From: Saturnia japonica | Lineage: Eukaryota > Arthropoda > Insecta > Lepidoptera > Saturniidae | Reading direction: 5' to 3' | NCBI GenBank assembly: GCA_033032175.1 | Contig: CM065321.1 | Coordinates: forward strand, 8,392,501 to 8,456,500 | DNA length: 64,000 nucleotides | Shown: positions 53,701 through 64,000 of the stretch, one piece after another | Position numbering within the stretch: position 1 is the stretch's first letter | Layout of the letters: each line of letters starts with the position of its first letter | Translations under genes and position numbers: made by a program | Notes under the pieces: generated by a model | Seen by the model: only the letters and a program-made list of their open reading frames with translations | Databases searched by the model: none | Told to the model about the DNA's origin: nothing

Positions 53701-56700
53701 AATTTTTAAAACGTGATAACACCCGCCAACCCCGGCGCGGTGCAGCGGTACACTAAGCCGCGCCGCCCCGCCTTATTGCCATGTAAGTTTCCTCATTTAA
53801 CTACAGTGTAAACTCTTTATAACGAAACTCAAGGGACTGAGCATTTTTTGTCGTTATAGAGAGTTATCGTTATATGGAGTGGAGTTTCAATATGTGGGTT
53901 TTAACGCAAACCAACCAAGTTGGGCTCACTTCAACGTTATAGGGAGTTTATCGTTATAAAGGATAACGTTATAAAGAGTTTACACTGTATTTTTTTAAAC
54001 ATTTTATTAGGGTAGGGGTAACATAAACAGAATATAATCTCAATACATAATAACACCGTAACGGATCAGAAGGGCTTTTTAATACATATTGTATACCTAT
54101 AATGTAATGTGTATGTGTGTAACTAGAATAGCTAGTTCAACTTTTAACGGTAATACGAGTACAACACAGAAAAGAAGTCTACAATTGACGAACAAGCAAC
54201 ATCAAGAACGTTACTATGAACTTTGTAACAAATAATCAGAATAAATATTGCAATTATTTATCAATATAAATATTGTGGATTTCATTCATAATATTTATTG
54301 GTTATGTTACCAATAACTAAAATTTAAAGAGCTCAAAGGTTTCCATTGTTACATTTAAAATTTTATCTAAGGAATGACTATAAAAAGAATCTGTTTAAGA
54401 TTCACAAAAAATTTACAGATACGAATCTCTTTTCCCCCCTCTGGTAACGCGGATACGGATACGGGAATCTATAGTAATGGACCAAAATGACTCATATTCA
54501 TAATGTTAATTTAGTTTAATACCAAAAAACAAAATCAGAAAATCTGGACCTGAAAGGTGCCACTGTAAAAATAAAGGGTAGCACAAAGTCTGCTAGGCCA
54601 GCTAGATACAGACAATCATTAGCAATAGCAGTAAGCAAAACGCGTATGCGTAATATGTTATATAACCTCTTTTTTATTCATTGGTAGTGGATGTATTTCA
54701 CAATTCAGCCAGTGTTGTATGACAACTATAATAATAACATACCTTCACGCCTGTATTCCCCGAAGGGTTAGGCAGAGATGTACTAATGTACACACACTCA
54801 CAGTTCGTTGAGTATGTTTTTTAGGTCCCATGTAATAGGGGGCGAGCCTATTGCCATTAATCGGGCACGAAATCAAACTCCGAGCTGCTACTGAGAATTT
54901 CATAGGAAAAACCCAATAACACTTTGCTCGACCTGAGATTCTAACCCAGGACCTCGCTCATAGCAGTCGCGCTTACGACCACTATGCTAACGAGGCAGTT
55001 AACTATACTATACTATAATAATCTTTGCGAGAAGTACAATATTTCACTTCAAATTCCATTGTTTTCACTGTCAATTATCATCAAGTATAAAAATTGTAAA
55101 TATATACATTAAAACCGGTTCAATATCTACATAAATAAAATGATACGAGGTTTGCCGTTGTGCAAGAGTAAAAACTACTGGATAGATTTGGATCAATTTT
55201 TTTTTGTTTTACTCCTTTAGATACTCTGTCCTTATATAAAATAAAATACCACAATATCTTCATTCATTAAAGAGCTATTAAAGTTTAAAAGAAATTATGA
55301 TTTTTATGAGCACTACACGTTCTTCTGTAGACGAGCGGAGCTGTGGGCAGTTAGCTTAATCACGATTATGTGATTAATTTATTATCATAACGCGGTATTT
55401 GAATAAGTGGGTGATGGTGAGTTAAGTTTTACAATTTGAACATAGTAAAATAAATATTATGTATTGATAGATACCTATCAAAAGAAGTACTCTTCCATAT
55501 AAAATCAACAACAAAGTTAGATGTACAGTCAAGTGGAGCACCAGCACCGTTCTTTAACTCCAGGCCTATGTCATCGCCATAGTTGTCTGGCACTTTAATC
55601 ACATGACCCACGCCGGACCAAGCCTTATGCAGTTCACCGACATATCTGAAATAAATAACATAAATAATTCAAATATAAAATAATTCTGTTTTGAAATTTT
55701 ATTAATATTTTCTAATTTTATAAGTTTGTATTTGCACATTTTTGTTTTATTGTGTACAAAACTAACGCAATAATGTATTCATTCAAGGTTAACGGGAAGC
55801 ACCCTATAGGTTTTGATTCCCAAAATATATCTGAAATATGTGACCTAAACGGCTGTGTCTTTTGATTGCATTGATTTAGAAGTTTGATGTCTTTACAACT
55901 CCAAGGGATTGCAAACCTTAGTATTTGATATTAATTTCAACTTGATACCTCCACATATTATTGAGAAAAAGGCCCTCGACAGACATATGGACAATAAAGT
56001 AATTCTGTAAGGGTTCCTTTTTGAGGTACGGAACCCTAAAAATATAGTAAAACAAATAATTACATCATTTGAACACATTAGCATAGTGAAATCACCATGG
56101 TGTTAGGGCACTGTTAGACTGACATATGTTAAACTTTAGTTTTTTTTAATCGTCTATTGGTTTAGCATTATGGCCACAATCTCACTTGATGTTAAGTACA
56201 CACTAAGCCCTAATGGGAGGACAGGTTCTCAAGTGTATTTTCCAGAACACATCTATAAATACTTGGTGACAGATTATTTACTTGAGGGTGGTAGCTAGCA
56301 AGGCGGACATTAGAAAATACCCTACCACCATGGTTTCATCATTATGTTTTTTTACCACTGAAAGCTCAGATTCATTGTTATGATTCGAACCTACGTCGAT
56401 TGATGGGTTGTCTGAACACATTAGCACTGAACCATCATCACCATTTGATACAAACGAAAAGGACTCTTTTAAAAAAAGACATACCTTAATCTTAACTCGT
56501 CTCCATGCATAAGTTTCATATCGCTATCAGTTTTAGCCAGGGTGAAATAAGCAATAGTCTTCTTATTGAGACCAACATCCCAGCGTACTTCAATCCCTTC
56601 TTGAGTTTGGGACTCTTTGAGCCGTTTATCATAATCAGCCTCCAACTTCACCAACGGCCCGAAAATATTTTGATATTGATACCCATCTTCGTATCTGTAA

Positions 56701-59700
56701 CATAACATTTTATAAAAGATTAAGAAAATAATAAATAAGTTCATTTTATCTCCATGATGATTCCCGTGTCATAATATTTTTATTTAAGATTGCCTTTGTG
56801 GTAGCTCTTATGTAATGTCTAGTATACTTTTGTATTGTGTAGTACAGTGTTGCTCAACCTTTTTTATGACCAGATCCCCGTAGTATTAAAAATAATTTAG
56901 CAATGCCCTACCCAGCGCTACTTGTAACTTTTATTTCATTATGTTACAAATATCAAATTCATACATTTTTATTACTTTTTATAATTAGGTATTACCTAAA
57001 TACATAATGAAGTACCAATATGGGACATCCCCAAACTTATTTAAGGTAGGTCAAGTCAGAATATTCTAATTTCATTTGTGAACCGGAATTCCTTTTAAAA
57101 CTCATTTTAATTTCCGATTAATTTGAGCATTTAAAATACCTTGAATAAAACCAAGGACAGTATGAAAATCTCATTACTCTTAAAGACAACATCCATAGCT
57201 TCTCAAAAAAAAAAACTTGTGGACATCATCCTTAAATCAAAACCACTTAAATCAATTTTGTATTGGAGTAGTGGGGTCTGAGATAAACATCGAAGCATAT
57301 ATGTATACTTGGTATGGAAATCGTATTGCAGAATTTGAAAGAAGAATCATATTATTTCTCAGTGTGAGAACTATTAGAGAACACTAGGCAAAGATCATAA
57401 ACCCATTTTTTAAATGCAGCTATTGATGTGGTAAGTTTGGGGACCAACATAAAAGAAATCAGCTGGAATTATCCGCGGATGGCACCTATCATTCAAGTCT
57501 TTTTCATAAAAAAAATCAGAATACCCTGAATTAGCCACAATTTTTTTTTACTTTTCAGCTTTTTTACTGAGTTTTCACGACCCCCTCGCAATCCCCTTAA
57601 AGAGGCGACCCACGTGTTGAAAAACACTGGTTTAATAATTTTTTACTGTTCATTTGATGGTTCATATTAAGTAAACTTCTAGCGAAAAATTAATATAATA
57701 CTGTTGATTGTTATTAAAGCTCTTTGTTTAGAAAGTTCCGAAGAACAAGAACAGTTACCGCTTTTATAATTCACATAGGTTAAATTTTCTTACAATTTCC
57801 TTCACTAATGTTATTAATAATTATACTGCAAAAATAAATTTCTATAAATTTCAATATGATATGATTATATCAAGCTAGAATAGATAACATCGACTCAACA
57901 TTCTACTGGTCTATTCGTAATCACATCACTTCTAATAAGGTTTAAATTATTGAAACTTTATTAAAGAGAGCTATAGAAAAGAATGTACATCTCTGAAAAG
58001 AACATGGCAGGAATAAACTCATAAGTTCATAACACATTTTAATAAACAGGAATGTCCAACCAAAATAATGATTACTTATCAGCAAGACAGATTATTTAAC
58101 CTCATTTGGTAGGTTTGTGGGTTGGTATTAAATTTTGAGTTCAATCAATTATATTCAACAGTTTTTTAAAATTGATAAAATTCCTAGGCATGTCTGTCAT
58201 GTATTTGCAGGTTGATTGCTAATAACTAGCCAATTTGTTTTGAACAATACAATATTTAAAAAGTCCTTACCAGATAAATGTAATAAGTCTATTGATCATG
58301 ACGTAAAATGAATCAGATTTGTTAATATTGAGTTAACACAGCCTTATGTTAAACATACATAAAAGGAACAAAGTGTTCGAGGTCAGCATTCATAATAATT
58401 TTTTTAAACAAAACATAAAGCATCACTTTTTAAGTATAAGAGTGTGTTGCGTTTTTTACATAGCCATCAAAACTTTACTCAGAACAATCAAATCTTCAAT
58501 CAGAACAAGTTTTCCTTAGTGCATATTTCGAGAATACTGTGTATATGTAATAATATCTTACCTCAGCAATACCTGATGAGGTTCTTCATCCACTCCTGGT
58601 TTTTCCAAATCTTGGAAAGTGGCATCAACATTGTCACGCCATAACTCTTCTAGGCGACCTATTTGTTGTGGTGTTACCTGTAAATTAGATATTTCAAGTT
58701 AAATGTAATAAATACTCTGTCTAAATCAATAAAAATTACCACCAAAATTTGTAAACACAAAGGTTACAGTTCTGGTTAGTATCTTGATTACTAACGGCTG
58801 ATTTCCACAAACTATCTAACCACTGTTTTTGTTACTGACGATAGAAAGATATATATTTTGTTAGGCTTTTGCATTTTAATAACATATCTTCGGATAGCTA
58901 GTACATACAAATGCTTACCAACACATATCTTTCTACTATCTTCAGTAGCAAAACAAGTGGTTACATAGATTATTGAAAACGGCCATAAAGCTATAGTTGG
59001 CATAATAATCCTAGATTATGAGACTCACTCTGAATATACATAAAACAGAGAAAACTTATGATAAGTAGGGAAGTGACTGCAAAAAGAGGTTAACCAACAA
59101 AGATCAAGATTGAATAGTTCCATGTCATCAATAAACATGAACTCACCTGACGAGCTCTCATTTGCTCTGCTTCTGATGGAACTTTCACTAACCAAGACAG
59201 GAATGCACGGTCAGCTAGAAAAATAACAATATAAGCATTTCATTTATTTGGACATAAACCAGCATCCTCTTCTAGAAATAACAAACAGTTTATTTTAGAT
59301 CATCAAATCCTATATACATATTATCTTAAAGTAATATTATACATATATAAAAAACAGAGTTTGTTACTCAATCACGCACAAACGCATGAATAAATTTTTT
59401 GGAAATTTGACACAAATAGCTTATAACCCAGATTAACACATAGGATACTTTCTAAACTGGTAAAAACAATTTTTTTCTCACTAGCGAAACTGGAGGCACA
59501 GGTATTTAATAATATATTGACAAAATAATTTTTTTAATTATGATTGATTATAAATAAACGTATGTTAAAGAAACTTACAAATTAGAGGTTTCCATTGTTC
59601 TTGATCCCAATTCATATCCTTCAAAGAGCTTTGTGCTGCACATGGTTGGCTTAAAATATATATTTATTTTATTTTAATAATTGTGTTATCTAATTAGTCA

Positions 59701-62305
59701 TTATCTATCTTCATTATCTTATAACTAAATTATACCATAAATGTTTGTCAGAAACAAGTGAACAATTTATACAATACACATTAAAAATGCTGTAATCCAT
59801 TTTAAATACTGGATGGAATATGTAACAAAAATCAAATATTATATTTGGTATGTGTAGAAAATAAAAGTTAAGACATGGGGCTATATGTCTATACCCATGT
59901 GTACATTTTGGCAAAATAACTGCATTTCACAGATATAAGGTATAGTCCAGAAATAATGTTGAATACCATGAGATGAACATAACTATGTCCACATGTTACT
60001 ATAATTATCAATAAAAATAGCACCAACTCATTAAATACCTGGACATACACTGGCTGATGTTTCAATATTAGATAATACACCACAATGAAGAACTTTAATG
60101 AATATTAACTCAGTGATATTGTTTATATCAATACTTAAAGTGCATACAGGTGAGGGGCAGCTTTGAGTTAAACAACGCGGAAATTGTTTATAGATGTTCA
60201 ACACAAATGCTCCAATGACTTACAGACTATTTGTCACTTATGACCAAGAGACAATATGCTTTAGGTGGTTCCACATGTTGTGGAATGGATGTGAGAATGG
60301 AAAAAATGGATTTAAATCCCATGTTGATGGCTGTTATATTACATCTTATAATATTGGGAAACAGTCACATTTGGTACAAAAATACACTTAAAATTGGTTG
60401 TTTACATAATATGGAATATTGATAATAATCCAGAATAATATGTAAAGCTTCAAATGCAAGCAAACTATAGAAAAATAAGAAATAGCTTTACACTCAACAA
60501 AGTAGCATTTATATATAAATGTTAAACTATATTTACTCACCGACAAAGCAGCACTACAACAGAATCAGCTTTAGCTGGTATAAATCCAAGAACAAAGACA
60601 TTACGAGCTCCACAAGAGTAGCATTCAAGTAATGTCTCTCCAAGAGGCCCATCACGGTGCAATGCAGCCTCCTTATGTTTAGCTCTGACCAGGTGGTTTA
60701 TTATATGTGAGCCAGATGTATTTCCACGGCCATTACAGAACCTGAAATTAAATATTAATCAAGTTTGCACTTGTGTACAATAAAATTATCATACACTATT
60801 TATTTTTAAAAACCACAGCATAGTCACAGATATGACGAATTTTTATCTACATAAGGACAGCTTCAATCATACTTACTATTTTAGTTATTAAAACAGTCAG
60901 TACCAACTTAAAGAATTACAAACTTGTTCAAAATTCAGAATAAAAATTATAAATAACTAGCTGTGCCTGTGGCTACGCTAACACAGACTACAGAATGCCA
61001 TCAGTCAAATGCATGTGAGAATCATACTGCCCCCACTCCAACTTACGGAGTTTATCTGCCAGTTATATTAAACTACTTTTTTTTTAATTGTGGGTGATCC
61101 TTCAAAGATATACCTATTGTGCTATTCGGACCCTATTGTAGGTCTTATTAATTTGTACAATTATGAACTACATTAATTTAATATATCTCTTATGGTTTAC
61201 TCAGTGTAAAGCATTTAAGCATCCCAAAAGTGGGTTATTTTTCAAATTGATTCACTATTACCATTACTGTTTATTTAGTATGTTACATTGTTTTACATAA
61301 TATATCCTATAACCTGGAAAGGATAACATACCTATAAATTAAAATTAAAAGCATGTAAAACGGATAAATGTTTTTCGCATGAAATGAATATAAATGTACA
61401 GAGAGACATTGAGTGTTATAATATTTATATAAATGGATGGTTGGAGAAAAGATGATAAATGGATTTAAAACATTTTTAAATTCTCTATTTCATATTTCAT
61501 TCATTGTTACTATGCTAGGTATAAACTTAGGTTGAAGTCAGAGTTCACATTTAAGCTAAGACTGTAATTATTTCAGAGAGATACCACATGAGAATTATAA
61601 AAACCAAATTTTTATTTATTTACCATGCATATATGATAACTTATAGAAACTTAGTTACTTCAATACCATATTTTGTAAGTAAAATTACAATAACAAACTT
61701 AGTGCAAACTTCACATCATGAGATTTTTATCAATGAAGTTATTTTTGTGTAATTAGCAGTTTCTCACAAAATATTTTACAGATAAATATATCTAATCTGT
61801 ATTGGACATAGGAAAAGAATGTAATTTAGAATGTATGCACATGCAAGTGTAAAGAGTGACTCACCATTTGCTGCATATGTTGCACATAACAACAGTGGCT
61901 GGGTCGTGTATGCCGCAGTATTTGCACGCATGGTCAGGCAGCTCTTTACTACTATACAACGCCTCATCTTCTTCTTCAAATTGTAACTCGGCTATCGCAT
62001 TGGTTACATTAGACACTTTAGATGAGAGATCCGCTCGACCCAATCCATTCACCTGAATAACCAACTTGTATATTAAGCTTACTAAGGTTATGACAGAAAA
62101 ACAAAACAAGAATGTTTTACATTACCTGGTTTGAGGTAGCTACACCGTGGTCATGCTGTGATGCTTGTGTCTGACTCTGAGATGGTAGCGTAAAGTCAGT
62201 GAATTCAAATTCTGAACCCTGAGTATCAGCTCCAATAAGATCCGCTTCTTCAGTATCCAAAAATGTGAGCGTTTGTGAGCTCGGACCGTAAGTGTCGACA
62301 CTCAT
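50764..62305 (-). CDS. Upf1: UPF1, ATP-dependent RNA helicase of nonsense-mediated decay (10 exons, complete)
   Basis: Exons in order: 62305-62126, 62052-61865, 60741-60541, 59649-59579, 59214-59147, 58677-58562, 56694-56485, 55645-55475, 53338-53179, 52530-50764; 1043 residues, all GT-AG and in phase. Layout matches UPF1: an acidic N-terminus, the CH zinc domain (CKYC at 103-106, CNIC at 117-120, then the C/H ligands of exons 2-3) that binds UPF2, domain 1B, and the SF1 helicase core with GPPGTGKT (472-479), [15 protein letters not shown] (617-621), [30 protein letters not shown] and [10 protein letters not shown]. The C-terminal tail has many SQ sites and ends CSQY; in the family such sites are SMG1 targets. 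Exon 7 encodes the short regulatory loop (KTDSDMKLM). Motif II reads DEGMQ where human UPF1 has DESMQ. The protein unwinds RNA and remodels RNPs on mRNAs with premature stops, in the cytoplasm. Confidence 0.97.
52885..53055 (+). repeat. SINE-tail fragment in UPF1 intron 9
   Basis: CATCCATAGGCTACGGTAGC, then CGCTTACCATCAGGCGGGCC and TTTGCCAC with an A-run end. Same family as 33865-33990 and the reverse fragment near 6325. Confidence 0.6.
53804..53987. mobile_element. pogo/Tigger-like MITE with perfect 21-base ends
   Basis: CAGTGTAAACTCTTTATAAC-G (53804-53824) is the exact reverse complement of 53967-53987. The 184-base element is flanked by TA on both sides. The interior repeats GTTATAGAG/CGTTATA units. 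CAGT-start ends with a TA target fit the pogo branch of Tc1/mariner. Lies in UPF1 intron 8. Confidence 0.85.
54749..55000 (-). repeat. tRNA-derived SINE of a second type
   Basis: On the - strand the head reads CTGCCTCGTTAGCATAGTGG with a box B-like GGGTTAGAATCTC about 40 bases on; the tail holds GGCAATAGGCTCGCCCCCTA and ...TAACCCTTCGGGG. A widespread lepidopteran SINE design. In UPF1 intron 8. Confidence 0.7.
55785..56041. repeat. Truncated relative of the 15439-16014 repeat
   Basis: Shares CAACTCCAAGGGATTGCAAA-like text, TTTCAACTTGATACCT and the end TTGAGGTACGGAACCCTAAAA. The AACCGCCCAAGTGCGAG head is missing. Confidence 0.55.
56150..56442 (-). repeat. tRNA-derived SINE, copy 5 (reverse)
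   Basis: On the - strand it has GGTGATGATGGTTCAGTGCT and box B-like GGTTCGAATCA, then TACCACCCTCAAGTAAAT and GAGAACCTGTCC. It ends 43 bases before exon 7 of UPF1. Confidence 0.7.
56845..57629. mobile_element. hAT-like element
   Basis: Ends CAGTGTTGCTCAACCTTTTT and (reverse complement) CAGTGTTTTTCAACACGTGG are the hAT pattern. Flanking 8-mers GTGTAGTA and GTTTAATA agree at 6 of 8 positions, a decayed 8-base target duplication. 785 bases in UPF1 intron 6; no transposase frame recognised. Confidence 0.65.
60957..61260 (-). mobile_element. Helitron-like element, truncated (reverse)
   Basis: Begins A|CTAGCTGTGCCTGTGGC, the reverse of the family 3' end, and runs to the GGTTTACTCAGTGTAAAGC landmark before diverging. 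In UPF1 intron 2. Confidence 0.55.
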
Positions 62306-62700
62306 TTTTAATATTTAAAACGCTATATACAAGGAAAAATTGTCAAAAATAAAAAAATATTGCACGATTTAAGTGAATTCCCATAACAGCCACGCAATAA
62401 TTATCAAACGACATTCAAGAAATGACGAAAATCGCCATGTTACCACATGGTTTGTTTCCTTTTACAAGCTAAATCCTCATTGGTGCATTGTTTGACGTAT
62501 TATTTATGAACAAATCATAAAATTGGTTTGTTCACAATGCACAAACCAACACGAATAGAAATTTATTAGAGCAAATATCATAGATAATCTTTTTTAATAC
62601 TTGTAACTAATTTTTATTTGTCTCTGATTGTAAGGTATATTTATTGGTCTATGGTATATATTATCTAAAAAACTTTTTATTGATTTATATATTAAAATAA
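62306..62700 (-). promoter_or_regulatory. UPF1 5' flank, promoter expected
   Basis: Sequence immediately upstream of the UPF1 start codon. No TATA box is obvious. No gene is seen on the other strand starting here. Confidence 0.35.
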
Positions 62701-63108
62701 AACAATATATATTTCACATTGTAAATAGGTATGAGATTAAATATACATCAAATATTTCATAAATTTAAAAAATTCAGTTGAAAAAATTTTGGCCGCAGGA
62801 TAGTGTTTCTTATTACACATCATTGCCATTGCGGCCCCAATCTGATAAAGCTACAATATTATGTTGATATCTCGGTTGAAAAACGAACGTAGAAAGATGC
62901 GTACTGTTATACCCTTACATATGTATATTAATAGTGCTTAGAGATGCTGCTGCGTCAGCACCCTTCATTACATGTTAAGAATTAGTTATAAGCTTCTAGT
63001 CAGCCTTCATAATGCTCTCTTTCTGTTTCGACGTTTGTACTCCGTAAATAATTTTGTATTTCCATTTCCAAATATATATATTTTTCAGTGTAAAATAAAA
63101 CACTTTTT

Positions 63109-63290
63109 AAAGTGAAACTTTTATTAGATCGTCTCAAAATTTTTGGTCTGTGTGTTGCATGTCGCGTGACGGTCGGCCGCGGAGTAGGGATGGCGGCGCC
63201 TATAGTTCGCAGCAACTGTCCGTGTATAGACTATTACTCATTTGTGAATTTTTAGTTAAATGTCTATAATGTGAAAAAAAGTTTCACTTT
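63109..63290. repeat. Inverted repeat AAAGTGAAACTTT / AAAGTTTCACTTT
   Basis: Arms 63109-63121 and 63278-63290 are perfect complements over 13 bases. Between them is a GC-rich core with GTCGCGTGACGGTCGGCCGC and GGAGTAGGGATGGCGGCG, unlike its AT-rich surroundings. Likely part of a dispersed lepidopteran element. Confidence 0.55.
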
Positions 63291-63299
63291 TACCGTGGT

Positions 63300-64000
63300 T
63301 TCTTAAAACCACACAATCAATTTTTTTAAAACCCAAATAAGGGTCCTCGTACAACAGTACGTATGTTGTCATGGCGCCGACACTGTCGAAACTACAAAAA
63401 GTAATATTTGTTGTAACTGCAGTAGTCACAGCAGTGTATTTTTTCTTTATGTAATATTTTGCTTTATTTTATTACATTATGATCGTATAAAATTGTAATA
63501 TAATAGGAACCGATTGTTTGAAAATTCGTTAGTATCGATTGTTTTGTAAAAATAACAATTAAATATATGTTTAGAATACCTGTAAAAACCATAAAGATAA
63601 AAAAGTTACAATTCAAATCAATTTTAGGTTTGATTATACGACGGCTAGCATTTATCCTAAAAATTACTCTGTGGCTAACATTACGCATATGACTGCTCTC
63701 TGTGCTCGTCACGCGGCGACTGAAGCTAAACTACGCTATCGTTGCTTTGCAGGTGATCGGATCGACAATTCGTCCTTGATTGGATCCTGCAAACCTGATT
63801 CTTTATTACACTGCAATGGATATTGTCAAAAATCGCTGTATATCGGAACGTGAAATAAGCTTATGAAGGTCGTGCATCCAGTGGCCTTAATAATATCAGA
63901 AATCTTGAAGCGCGCGTACCGGTTTAATGCGTACATGTACGACAATTTCTTAGTTCATTCCTATACTATACTATTTACATTTCTTTATTTTCTCGATATC
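63300..64000. other. Unassigned right end of the window
   Basis: A 60-codon frame at 63671-63853 shows cysteine-rich text but no recognised domain. The last bases (TATACTATTTACATTTCTTT, ATTTTCTCGATA) repeat 24027-24055, so the end probably enters a dispersed repeat. Confidence 0.35.

Noticed and set aside
63671..63853. A cysteine-rich secreted peptide gene
   Set aside because: No signal peptide, and the first ATG and cysteine spacing match nothing known; repeat-like text at the window end makes it doubtful.
1..64000. CRISPR arrays, operons, phage or bacterial defence systems
   Set aside because: The window is eukaryotic with spliced genes; no regularly spaced direct repeats or prokaryotic gene layout exist.

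Overview
The window is nuclear DNA from an insect, most likely a moth or butterfly. It is AT-rich, has spliced genes with long introns, and is crowded with TC...CTAG Helitron-like repeats, tRNA-derived SINEs, mariner/Tc1 elements and MITEs of the kind common in Lepidoptera. The lineage is inferred from gene and repeat character; no marker in the window fixes it.

Five protein-coding genes can be supported. (1) The + strand from base 2 to 10639 carries Integrator subunit 3 (IntS3/SOSS-A), whose 5' end lies outside the window. (2) The - strand, 17513 to 11643, carries a small five-exon TPR protein with a carboxylate-clamp TPR domain and two hydrophobic C-terminal segments. (3) The - strand, 23573 to 22512, carries an intronless family-2 glycosyltransferase orthologous to B3GNTL1, the enzyme reported as queuosine-tRNA galactosyltransferase (QTGAL). 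(4) The + strand, 31064 to 45918, carries an eight-exon arrestin-domain (alpha-arrestin/ARRDC) protein. (5) The - strand, 62305 to 50764, carries a complete ten-exon UPF1, the nonsense-mediated-decay helicase. Exon boundaries were read from splice sites and reading-frame continuity. All of these exons join in phase, and one IntS3 intron uses a GC-AG donor.

The layout is two convergent gene pairs (IntS3/TPR protein and ARRDC/UPF1), with candidate overlapping poly(A) signals, separated by a repeat-rich island (about 18.7-30.8 kb) that holds only the QTGAL gene. The island contains a decayed copia element (5' LTR, primer-binding site, gag), a solo LTR of the same family, a 5'-truncated jockey-like LINE, several copies of one unnamed repeat (one split by a Helitron), and a mariner ending 253 bp before the ARRDC start codon. 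ARRDC introns hold two more mariners and a Tc1 element. UPF1 introns hold SINEs, a hAT-like element and a MITE with perfect 21-bp inverted ends. All transposase genes seen are broken.

The genes do not form a pathway cluster. IntS3 (snRNA/mRNA 3'-end and transcription control), UPF1 (mRNA decay) and QTGAL (tRNA wobble modification) all act on RNA, but nothing shows that their proximity matters. I did not find a convincing new multi-gene system. The strongest leads are the QTGAL assignment, the dated nesting of repeats, and the long transposon-bearing 3' flank of UPF1.
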